Below are positions 9,428-17,627 of a stretch of DNA of 64,000 nt, in pieces. The stretch's first letter is position 1. Each line of letters starts with the position of its first letter. The notes beneath the pieces are model-generated. The model did not search any database. It saw only the letters and a program-made list of their open reading frames with translations, and was not told where the DNA came from. Source of the stretch: Bog-473 sp963707835. Its GTDB lineage: Bacteria; Actinomycetota; Acidimicrobiia; Acidimicrobiales; RAAP-2. Made by a program: the position numbers and the translations under genes. Location: the NCBI GenBank assembly GCA_963707835.1, contig CAVPRI010000002.1, positions 62,001 to 126,000 of the forward strand, written 5' to 3'.

Positions 9428-10971
9428 TGCACTCCGTTCCCTTTCTGACCCTGCTCATCCTGCTCCCGGCCATCGGGGCCGCCCTCCTCGGACTGCTCGG
9501 GCTCGACAAGCGGTTCCCCCGTGAGCTCACCTTCGCCCTGGCCCTGATCACCTCGTTGGTCACCCTCGGCTTCGCCATCGCCGCTCTGATCACCATGAAG
9601 GTGCACGACGGCGGCTTCCAATTGGTCTCGGACCACGCGTACACCGGGACCAGCCTGGGCGTGCGCTGGTACCTCGGCGTCGACGGCATCTCCATCTTCC
9701 TGGTGCTGCTCACCGCCCTGTTGTTCCCCCTGGCCATCGTCCTCGGGCGCGACCGGCCCAACCAGCGCGTCTACTTCGCCTGGATCCTCCTGCTCGAGGC
9801 CTCGGTCATGGGCAGCTTTCTGTCGCTCGACCTCCTGGTCTTCTTCTTCATGTTCGAGCTGACCCTGGTGCCCTCGTACTTCATCATCGCCGGGTGGGGA
9901 CACCAGCGACGGGCGTATGCGGCGGTGAAGTTCTTCCTCTACACCTTCCTCGGGTCCGCCTTCCTCCTCGTCGGCATCCTGGCGCTGGCCTTCCTCCACC
10001 AGTCCCAGACCCACGTGCTGACCTTCTCCCTCGGCCCGCTCATGCGGACCCACCTCACGGGGAGCGAGGGCGTCCTGCTGTTCTTGGCCTTCACGGCGGC
10101 TTTCGCCGTGAAGGCTCCTCTGTTCCCGTTGCACACGTGGTCTCCCGATGCCTACACCGAAGCCCCCGAGGAAGGGTCGGTGGTGCTGGCCGGCGTGCTG
10201 GCCAAGTTGGGCACCTACGGCATCATCCGATTCGATCTCAGCCTGTTCCCTCAGGCCACCCGCACGCTGGCACCGCTGGTGCTCACCCTGGCCGTGATCG
10301 GCATCGTCTACGGGGCGATCGTCGCCTGCGCCCAGCGGGACATGAAGCGGCTGGTGGCCTACTCGTCGTTGGCGCAGATCGGCTTCATCGCGCTGGGCAT
10401 CGTGGCGCTGAGCCCGCAGGGCGTGGCCGGTGGCGTGCTGCTCATGGTCAATCACGGCCTCATCGTCGGCGCCCTGTTCATCCTCATCGGGTTCATCTAT
10501 CAGCGCCGCGGCACCTGGCAGACCGGTGAGCTCCGCGGGCTCCAGAAGGCGGCTCCGGTCATGGCCGCCGTGTTCACGGTGGCCATGCTGGCTTCCATCG
10601 GAGTGCCCGGCCTCAACGGCTTCGTGAGCGAGTTCCTGGTGCTCTCAGGCACCTTCCTCACCCATCGATGGTGGGCGGTCGTGGCGGTCCTCGGGGTGAT
10701 CGTGGCCGCCGTCTACCTGCTCTGGGCGTACCAACAGGTCTTCCACGGAGAGCCGCGCCCCGACGACGAGCGAACCCACGACCTGGTCACCGTGGAGCGC
10801 CTGGTGGTGGCTCCGCTCGTCATCCTGATCGTCTTCCTGGGCGTGTACCCCAAGCCAGTGCTCGACCGGATCAACCCGTCGGTGAACCAATTGGTGGCCC
10901 ACGTCGAATCCGTCACCGACCACGGCCAGCCGACCGTGCCGGTCTTGCCGAGCGCGGAGGGATCGAAGTGA
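9427..10971 (+). CDS. nuoM: NADH-quinone oxidoreductase subunit M
   Basis: This is the second antiporter-like proton-pumping subunit. The product is about 514 residues with about 14 helices. Signatures are FELTLVPSYFIIAGWG (conserved Glu), APLFPLHTWSPDAYTEAP and ACAQRDMKRLVAYSSLAQIG (Lys of the pumping axis). I chose ATG 9427, which overlaps the nuoL stop as TGATG, over an in-frame GTG twelve bases upstream. The stop overlaps the nuoN GTG. Confidence 0.96.
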   Translation: MHSVPFLTLLILLPAIGAALLGLLGLDKRFPRELTFALALITSLVTLGFAIAALITMKVHDGGFQLVSDHAYTGTSLGVRWYLGVDGISIFLVLLTALLFPLAIVLGRDRPNQRVYFAWILLLEASVMGSFLSLDLLVFFFMFELTLVPSYFIIAGWGHQRRAYAAVKFFLYTFLGSAFLLVGILALAFLHQSQTHVLTFSLGPLMRTHLTGSEGVLLFLAFTAAFAVKAPLFPLHTWSPDAYTEAPEEGSVVLAGVLAKLGTYGIIRFDLSLFPQATRTLAPLVLTLAVIGIVYGAIVACAQRDMKRLVAYSSLAQIGFIALGIVALSPQGVAGGVLLMVNHGLIVGALFILIGFIYQRRGTWQTGELRGLQKAAPVMAAVFTVAMLASIGVPGLNGFVSEFLVLSGTFLTHRWWAVVAVLGVIVAAVYLLWAYQQVFHGEPRPDDERTHDLVTVERLVVAPLVILIVFLGVYPKPVLDRINPSVNQLVAHVESVTDHGQPTVPVLPSAEGSK

Positions 10972-12759
10972 TCGCGCCACTGGTTGCCGCGGCGCACACG
11001 TCGTCGAACTCCATCCCGGTGCCGTCCATCCGCTGGCTGGCCATCCTGCCGCCCATCATCATGATCGGCGGCGCGGTGGTCCTCTTGGGGGTGGCGTCTC
11101 TCGTGCGCCGGCCGCTCCGGGTGACCGTGAGCACGCTGGCCACGGTCGTCATCTCGGGTGGCGCCCTCGGGGTCGCCCTGTGGCAGTGGGTCGACGTCGA
11201 GGACCACGGCCCGCACACCTACGTGGACCAGGCTGTCGTCATGGACGGGTTCAGCGTCCTGGTGATGATGTTGGTGGCCATCGCCATGCTGCTGAGCGCC
11301 CTGGTGGCCGACGGGTACCTGCGGCGCGAGGGAGCCCAAGGGGCCGAGTTCCACGTGCTGGCCATGGTCTCGGCCTCGGGCGCCATGGTCATGGCCATGG
11401 CCAACGACCTGATCGTGGTGTTCTTGGGGCTCGAGATCCTCTCCATCGCCCTCTACGTGCTCACCGCCTTCAACTACCGGCGGTCGGCCTCCGGCGAGGC
11501 GGCTCTCAAGTACTTCATTCTGGGCAGCTTCTCCTCGGCGATCTTCGTGTACGGCATCGCGCTGACCTACGGGGCGACGGGGTCGACCAACCTGACGCAG
11601 ATCGCCGACTTCCTGTCGAAGAACGTGGTCCTCTCGAACGGGCTGCTACTGGCCGGGCTCTCCCTCATGCTCGTCGGCTTCGCCTTCAAGGTGGCGGCGG
11701 TGCCGTTCCACATGTGGACGCCCGACGTCTACCAGGGCGCGCCGTCCCCGGTCACCGGGTTCATGGCCGCCGTGGCCAAGGCGGGCGCGTTCGCCGCCAT
11801 GCTCAGGGTGCTCGTCTCGTCCTTCGGGGTGGTGACGAACGACTGGCGGCCCATCACCTACGGGCTGGCCGTGCTCTCGCTCGTCCTCGGCGCCTTCGTC
11901 GCACTGCGCCAGCGCGAACGTGAAGCGGATGCTGGCCTACTCGTCCATCAACCACGCCGGGTTCATCCTCCTCGGGGTGGTGGCCGGGACGGCACGTGGG
12001 GTGAGCGCGTCGCTCTACTACCTCTTCGCCTACATGCTCATGTCCGTCGGCAGCTTCGCCGTGGTGACGGTGCTCGGCCGCCAGGGCGACGTCGACCACG
12101 ACCTGTCGCGCTACCGCGGCCTGGCCGGGCGCCAGCCCGTGCTGGCCCTGGCCTTCGCCGTCCTGCTGCTGGCCCAGGCGGGAGCCCCGTTCACCACCGG
12201 CCTGTGGGCCAAGGTCCAGGTCGTCTTCGCCGCCGTCGACGCCGGGTACGTCCCCCTCGGCGTCATCGCCATGGTGACCGCCGTGGTGGCCGCCTACTTC
12301 TATCTCCGCCTGGCCGTGCTCATGTACGCCGGGGGCGGGCTGGGCGAAGCCGAGGGCGGCTCGGGAGGATCGGCCGCGCTGGGAGCGGGTGACGCCATGG
12401 TCGGCGGGAGCACGATTGAGCTCGCCGGCCCGGCCGGGGGCACGGGGACCGAGCCGGCAGGTGCCGCCGGGGAGGGGGGTGGCTCCGGAGGCGCCGGAGG
12501 TACGGGCGGCAACGGCGGCCTCGAGTGGGCGACGCCGGAGTCGGTTGCCGGTGCGGTCACCACCCTCAACGAGCAGATCCTGCTGGACCAGGCGATCGCC
12601 CCGTCCGAGCCCGAGACCAGTCCCGAGCGGGTACCCGTCCCGGTCCTGAGCAGCGTGGCCATCGGCCTGTGCACCGGGGTCACGGTCCTCTTCGGAGTGT
12701 GGCCCCAACCGCTCATCGACTTCGCCCACCGGGCGACGCTGTTGTTCCTGCCGCACTGA
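10968..12759 (+). CDS. nuoN: NADH-quinone oxidoreductase subunit N (one frameshift) with Gly-rich loop
   Basis: This is the third antiporter-like subunit, at the connecting end of the membrane arm. Evidence includes FLGLEILSIALYVLTAFN (conserved Glu), ALKYFILGSFSSAIFVYG, FKVAAVPFHMWTPDVYQGAP and the RNVKRMLAYSSINHAGF segment. The frame breaks once, near 11905-11920, in a GCGC context inside that last segment. GTG 10968 overlaps the nuoM stop. A Gly/Ala/Ser/Glu-rich stretch of about 70 residues (about 12337-12540) is inserted before the final helix. It is unusual for NuoN and probably an exposed loop. The gene is last in the operon. Confidence 0.93.
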
Positions 12760-12822
12760 TTCACCGGTCGCACCGCTGCGCACGCGCAAGGTGCGAGACG
12801 GGGCTGGTCCCTTCCGCGTCGC

Positions 12823-12852
12823 TTGCGAGGCTCGGGCCACCGTGCGTAGGTT
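12823..12852 (+). promoter_or_regulatory. Candidate sigma-A type promoter for the SDR gene
   Basis: TTGCGA at 12823-12828 and TAGGTT at 12847-12852 are separated by 18 bases. They lie in the 147-base spacer after nuoN. Transcription would start near 12859, giving a leader of about 48 bases with an AAGGGGG ribosome site at about 12889-12895 before ATG 12907. This is inferred from hexamer similarity only. Confidence 0.45.
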
Positions 12853-12906
12853 GCACGGCGAAGCGTCCACGACGAAACGTGGAAGAGTCCAAGGGGGTTC
12901 CTACCC

Positions 12907-13818
12907 ATGAGCGAGCTGCGATTCGACGGTCGGCGAGTGGTCGTCACTGGGGGCGGGCGCGGTTTCGGGCGCCAGCACGCACTCCTGCTGGCCTCCCGGG
13001 GTGCCAAGGTCGTGGTGGCCGACTACGGCGTCAACCTCGACGGGTCGGGCTCGGATCCCGGGCCCGCCGAACAGGTGGTCAAGGAGATCGAATCGGCGGG
13101 CGGCGAGGCCGTGGCCTGCTTCACCAACGTGGCCGAGGAGGCGGGTGCGGCGAACGCCGTGCAGACCGCACTCGACGCGTTCGGCGGCCTCGATGTGGTG
13201 GTGAACAACGCGGGGATCTGCGACCACGACTGGTTCGAGGGACTCACGGCGGAGAATTTCCGCCGCATGACCGACTACCACTACCTGGGCACGGTGTACG
13301 TATCCCAGGCGGCCTGGCCACACCTCCAGAAGGCTGAGCACCCCTGCATCGTCAACACCTCATCCGAAGCCATCCTGGGCAACGTCCCCAAGGCTGTCGC
13401 TTACAGCGGGGCCAAGGGCGCGGTGTTCGCGTTCACGCGGGCCCTCGCCCTGGACGGTCGCCGTCACGGCATCCGGGTCAACGCCATCGCCCCCCGGGGC
13501 AACACCCGGATGTCGGATCCCGCCCTCCTGGCGTTCACCTTCGACCAGCCCGAGGAGAACTTCAAGAACGAGTACTTCGATCAGATGCGGCCCGAGTACG
13601 TGTCTCCTACGGTTGCCTTCCTCGCCCACGAGTCCTGCACGCTCACCGGCGAGGTGTTCGTCTCGGGGATGTTGAAGGTCATGCGCATCGCGGTGATCGA
13701 AAATCCCGGGCTCACCTTTACGCCCGAGACACTCAGCCCCGAAGCCATTGCGGAGAACCTCGACCAGCTCATGGACATCGAGGGTGCGACGCTCATGGGC
13801 ATCGACATGTTCAACTAG
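12907..13818 (+). CDS. Short-chain dehydrogenase/reductase, 17-beta-HSD4-like
   Basis: This is a 303-residue classical SDR that probably oxidises a hydroxyacyl or secondary alcohol substrate with NAD(P). The cofactor motif TGGGRGFG is at residues 14-21, NNAG follows the fourth strand, and the catalytic Ser (NTSSEA) and Tyr/Lys (YSGAK) are present. A C-terminal extension of about 40 residues resembles the peroxisomal multifunctional enzyme type 2/HSD17B4 dehydrogenase group. The start is ATG 12907 after an AAGGGGG element. It stands alone after the nuo operon, facing another SDR. Substrate unknown. Confidence 0.85.
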   Translation: MSELRFDGRRVVVTGGGRGFGRQHALLLASRGAKVVVADYGVNLDGSGSDPGPAEQVVKEIESAGGEAVACFTNVAEEAGAANAVQTALDAFGGLDVVVNNAGICDHDWFEGLTAENFRRMTDYHYLGTVYVSQAAWPHLQKAEHPCIVNTSSEAILGNVPKAVAYSGAKGAVFAFTRALALDGRRHGIRVNAIAPRGNTRMSDPALLAFTFDQPEENFKNEYFDQMRPEYVSPTVAFLAHESCTLTGEVFVSGMLKVMRIAVIENPGLTFTPETLSPEAIAENLDQLMDIEGATLMGIDMFN

Positions 13819-13836
13819 CGAGCGCCCGTCGCCCGT

Positions 13837-13879
13837 CGCCCTCCGTCGGGGAGAAGGGCGGTCATCCCCCGCTTGGGGG
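13837..13879. terminator. Candidate bidirectional terminator between convergent SDR genes
   Basis: Two stem-loops lie in the 77-base gap between the converging genes. CGCCCT (13837-13842) pairs with AGGGCG (13855-13860), and CCCCC (13866-13870) pairs with GGGGG (13875-13879) around a GCTT loop. Neither is followed by a T run, which is usual in high-GC actinobacteria. Function is inferred from position and pairing. Confidence 0.5.
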
Positions 13880-13895
13880 GACGCGTGCCGGATCG

Positions 13896-14741
13896 TTATG
13901 ACGGGCCGGGGGCGTCCTTGGGGCGCTGGTACATCCCCACGGCGGAGGTCGTGCCACCGTCGACGGGCAGATTCTGGCCCGTCACGTGGAGCGACTCGTC
14001 GGAGGAGAAGAAGAGCACCGCGTAGGCCACGTCCGAGGCCTCGCCCATGCGACCGAGTGGCGTCATGCGCTTGCCCAACGCAACGAGGTCTTCCTTCGAC
14101 TTGACCAACCCCGAGCCGATGAGACTCACGCTCGAGTGTTGCGTCGCCACCCACGAGGGGAGCACCGAATTGCAGCGGATTCCCCAGGGTGCGTACGCCA
14201 TCGCCAGCTTGTGGGTGAGGGCGTCGACCCCTGACTTCGAGAGCCCGTAGGCGAAGAAGGTCCCTCCCGCGGTGCGCGAGCCGGCCGAAGAGGTGTTCAC
14301 GATGGTCCCACCGCCCTGCGCCTGCATGAGCGGGATGGCGGCCTTCGCCGTCAACCACATGGCGCGCAGGTTGACGTCCATGATCTTGTTCCAGGCGTCG
14401 ACTTCCAGACTGAGCGCGTCGGTGTCACCGGCCTCGGTGGCCACATTGTTGACCAGGGCGTCGATGCGACCCATCTTGGCGTGCGCCTCGGCCACGAGCC
14501 GGGCGCAGTCCGCCGGGTTGCCGACGTCCGCGGCGATGGCGTGGGCCGTACCACCGCTGGCCTCGATCGCCTTGACGGTCTCCTCGGCGTGGTCGATCTC
14601 GCGGTCGACCACGCAGACTTCGGCACCTTCGCGGGCGAACATCTCGCACACGGCGCGCCCGATGCCGACGAACTCGCTCGGCAGCTGACCCCCACCGACG
14701 ACAACCGCCTTCTTCCCCTCCATGCGTCCTGGCACTGGCAT
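13896..14741 (-). CDS. Short-chain dehydrogenase/reductase
   Basis: This is a 281-residue SDR. The N-terminal Rossmann strand leads into an extended glycine motif, VGGGQLPSEFVGIGRA, with several extra residues between the glycines. NNVA replaces the usual NNAG. The catalytic NTSSAGSR Ser and the Tyr/Lys pair (AYGLSK) are present, and a C-terminal VDGG ends the cofactor fold. It converges on the SDR at 12907-13818, so the two are separately transcribed. Redox role is likely; substrate unknown. ATG 14741 gives the N-terminus MPVPGRMEGKK. Confidence 0.85.
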   Translation of the reverse strand: MPVPGRMEGKKAVVVGGGQLPSEFVGIGRAVCEMFAREGAEVCVVDREIDHAEETVKAIEASGGTAHAIAADVGNPADCARLVAEAHAKMGRIDALVNNVATEAGDTDALSLEVDAWNKIMDVNLRAMWLTAKAAIPLMQAQGGGTIVNTSSAGSRTAGGTFFAYGLSKSGVDALTHKLAMAYAPWGIRCNSVLPSWVATQHSSVSLIGSGLVKSKEDLVALGKRMTPLGRMGEASDVAYAVLFFSSDESLHVTGQNLPVDGGTTSAVGMYQRPKDAPGPS

Positions 14742-15021
14742 CCTTTCGTTGTTGGGTTTCCTCGGGCCGCCCAGCCCCGTGTCACGGACACGCCGGCGCG
14801 GACACGAATCGCTGGGAACGGCTCGTCGCGCGCCCGACGACCACGCGCGTCGTCATCTGGCTCCCACCTCAGTGAACAGGAGGCCACTATAGGTGGCGGG
14901 TTCGGGGGGAGTGAGGGGGGCGACCCGGCGGCGACGGGTCCAGGACGGTACGCTCGCCCCCGGTGGTCCAACGGTGAAGGGGCCGGCGGACCGCCATGGA
15001 CGGGGGGGGGTTGACGAGTCG

Positions 15022-15678
15022 GTGTCCGATCGGTCGAAGGGGTGGTGGGGCAACCGATCCGCCCTCATCACCGCCCTGTGCGTCGGCTGCGTGCTGCTGC
15101 TCGCCTTGGCCATCGCGATCGGCGCGTCCTTCTCGGGCGGGGGGAGTGGAGCGGTCGTCTTCGGCAACGCGCACCCGAGCGGGGCGACCGGGAGCACCGG
15201 GGCGGAGTCGGGTGCCACCGGAGGAGGGAACTCGGGTGCCGGGGGCGGGGTTTCGACCAGCGCCGGCGCCTCAGGCGCCACCGGGGCCACGGGTGACTCG
15301 GGCGGCACCGGGTCCGGCGACACCGGGTCCGGCGGAACCGGCTCTGGCGAAACCGGCTCTAGGGGTGTGTCAACGGCCGGATCGACTGGCTCGTCGGGCA
15401 ACACCGGCGCATCGCGCGCGGCGTCCAACGGAGCGACCGCCCCCAGCCGCGGAGGAGCGGGCAGCGGGGCCACGGCGACGAACCAGGGCGGACCGCAAGG
15501 TGAAACGGGACAGGGAGCCGGAGCCCAAGGGGCGAAGGGGAGCTCGGCTGAGGGGCAGGGCACGGCGACGCAAGGAGCGCCCAGCGGCACCGCCGGATCG
15601 ACTGGCACCGGGTCGGGCGCGGCGGGCGGCGTCGGGAACACCGGAGCGGGAGCCGCCGGAGGAGCTTCGGCACCTTGA
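15022..15678 (+). CDS. Putative membrane-anchored Gly/Ser/Thr/Ala-rich (collagen-like) protein
   Basis: I do not recognise a family. From GTG 15022, downstream of a run of nine G residues, the product has a short basic N-terminus, one hydrophobic helix (residues about 12-36, ALITALCVGCVLLLALAI) and then about 180 residues almost wholly of Gly, Ser, Thr, Ala and Asn. Many GATG/GSTG/GTGS units resemble collagen-like or spacer sequence. Predicted topology is cytoplasm-in with a long exported tail. An in-frame GTG at 14893 would add 43 residues. The gene converges on the ABC permease that ends at 15698. Low-complexity composition makes coding status less certain. Confidence 0.55.
   Translation: MSDRSKGWWGNRSALITALCVGCVLLLALAIAIGASFSGGGSGAVVFGNAHPSGATGSTGAESGATGGGNSGAGGGVSTSAGASGATGATGDSGGTGSGDTGSGGTGSGETGSRGVSTAGSTGSSGNTGASRAASNGATAPSRGGAGSGATATNQGGPQGETGQGAGAQGAKGSSAEGQGTATQGAPSGTAGSTGTGSGAAGGVGNTGAGAAGGASAP
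15304..15363 (+). repeat. Degenerate 15-bp tandem repeat, four units
   Basis: Four adjacent 15-base units of the type GGCACCGGGTCCGGC encode a five-residue GTGSG-like period (GTGSGDTGSGGTGSGETGS). The later units drift at third positions (GGGTCC to GGCTCT). The repeat lies inside the low-complexity tail of the collagen-like protein. Confidence 0.8.
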
Positions 15679-15697
15679 GGCGTCAGCCGGCGCCGAG

Positions 15698-16883
15698 TCA
15701 GGTCAGGCGCAACGTCTCGAGCGGTTCGAGCCGGGCGGCCTTGATGGAGGGGAACAGCCCCGCCACCACGGCGACGATAAGGGCCAGGCCCATCCAGAGG
15801 GGGATCTGCTCGTAGTCGATCACCACGACCCACCCGTTGATGGCTGACACGCCGTAGACCACCGCGACGCCGACGGCGGCGCCGACGAGCCCGCCCAGCA
15901 ACCCGACGAACAGCGACTCGAGGAGGAACTGCGCGCCGATCTTCGATCGGGTGTGGCCGACGGCCCGGCGGATCCCGATCTCCGACGACCGCTGGATCAC
16001 CGAGATCGACATCACGTTGGCGATGCCGACCCCGCCCACGGTCAGCGCCAGTAGTCCGGCCAACAGCGCCACCTGCTGCAGGGTCCGGTTGGCCTGGGCC
16101 GCCGCCTGCAGCACGTCGCTCGGGATCTGGGTCGAGACCTGGTCGGGGCCGCCCAGGCTGATGGCGGTGGGGACGGCGTTCGCCGTGGCCTGAGTGGTGC
16201 CGGGCGTCGGCGCGGATGTAGAGCTGGTTGGGCATGCCGTTGGTGCCCAGCAGGTGCTTGGCCGACCATTCGGTGACGAAGACCGCGTTGTCCAGCTCGG
16301 GGTCGAGGGCGACCTGCCCCAGGACTCCGACGATGGCGAAGTTGGTGGTGTTGAGCCGGATGGTGCGGGCTTCGCCGGGCAGGTAGCCGTACTGCTTGGC
16401 GACGCCCTCGCCGAGCACCGCGGCCTGGGTGTGAAGCTGGAGATCGGCCCTGTCGAGCCACCGCCCGCTGACCACCGGGACCTGCAGGACGGACGGCAGC
16501 CCCACGCCGGCGGCGCGTACCGGCACCGGGAAGGCCTGGTAGTAGCTCTTGGTCCCTTCCGTCGGGACGGACACCACGCCCGAGAGGTTGGCGGTGGCCG
16601 CTGCCGCCGTCACGGTGGACACGGACTCCACCCGGGCCACCGCGTCGGGGGGGAAGGTCGGGTTCTGGGAGCCGAAGGTTCCACCGGCCTGGGCGACGAT
16701 GAGGTTGGTGCCCAACTCGGCCAGCTGGGCCTGCAGCTGGCCCTTGGCGCTCTCGGTCAGGCCGATGGCGCACACCATGGCGGCGACGCCGATGACCGGG
16801 CCCAGCATGATGAGGAGGGTCCTGACCTTCCGGGCCGTCAGCCCGGTCACGGCCACGTTGACCAGGTCGCGTGCCTCGCTCAC
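15698..16883 (-). CDS. MacB-like ABC transporter permease (one frameshift)
   Basis: This is the permease of a MacAB/FtsX-type exporter. An N-terminal helix (TLLIMLGPVIGVAAMVCAIG) precedes a large MacB-PCD periplasmic domain. The C-terminal FtsX domain has three helices, starting at LAGLLALTVGGVGIANVM and ending GLFPSIKAARLEPLETLR, a typical MacB ending. The frame breaks once near 16200. GTG 16883 overlaps the ATPase stop (GTGA). It is the last gene of the lipoprotein-adaptor-ATPase-permease group on the minus strand. The cargo is unknown; relatives export peptides, lipoproteins or antibiotics. Confidence 0.88.
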
Positions 16884-17627
16884 CCGGGCGAACCCGTCAG
16901 TAGTCGATCCTCCACGATGGCGCCGTCTCGCATGGAGACGCGGCGCTGCGCGGTGTTGGCCACCATCGAGTCGTGGGTCACGATCACCACGGCCCGCTCG
17001 GGCGATGGGAGGGCCTTGAAGATCTCGAGGACGTGGGAGGCGTTGGCCGAGTCCAGCGCGCCGGTCGGCTCGTCGGCCAGCACCATCAGTGGATCGGTCA
17101 CCAGGGCGCGCGCCAGTGCCACCCGCTGTTGTTCTCCTCCCGACATCTGGACCGGGCGGTGGTCGGCCCGGGCTCCCAGCCCCAGGTCCTCGAGGACCTG
17201 GCGGGCCTTCTCCTTGCGCTGGCGCGGCCGGATGTCGCGGTAGAGGAGCGCGGTCTCCACGTTGCCGAGCGCGGTCAGGTGGGGGATCAGATGGAACTGC
17301 TGGAACACGAATCCGATGAAGTTGCCACGCAGGCGCGAGCGGGAGGCGTCGTCGAGCGCGCTCGACGTCGTGGCCGGCCACGCGGACGGATCCGGCGCTC
17401 GGCAGGTCGAGCACGCCCAGGAGGCCGAGCATGGTGGACTTCCCCGATCCCGAGGGTCCCACGATGGAGATGAACTCTCCGGGCCGGATCTGCAGCGACA
17501 CGTCTCGCAACGCGTGGACGACGACCTCTTCGCCGTACAAGCGCGACACGTGGTCGAGTTCGAGCAAGAGCTGCTCGGCAGGCCCGGCTCCCGGGGTCGT
17601 CGGGGTTGTCGGGTCGGTCGGGATCAC
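16880..17627 (-). CDS. MacB/LolD-like ABC transporter ATP-binding protein (one frameshift)
   Basis: This ATPase would drive the export system. Walker A is GPSGSGKST, the Q-loop region is FQQFHLIPHLT, the signature is MSGGEQQRVALARAL, Walker B is VLADEPTGALD and the switch His is in VTHDS. GTG 17627 overlaps the adaptor stop, and the stop overlaps the permease start, so three genes are translationally coupled. A break near 17340 shifts the frame between Walker A and the Q-loop. Length of about 248 residues is normal for the subfamily. Confidence 0.9.
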
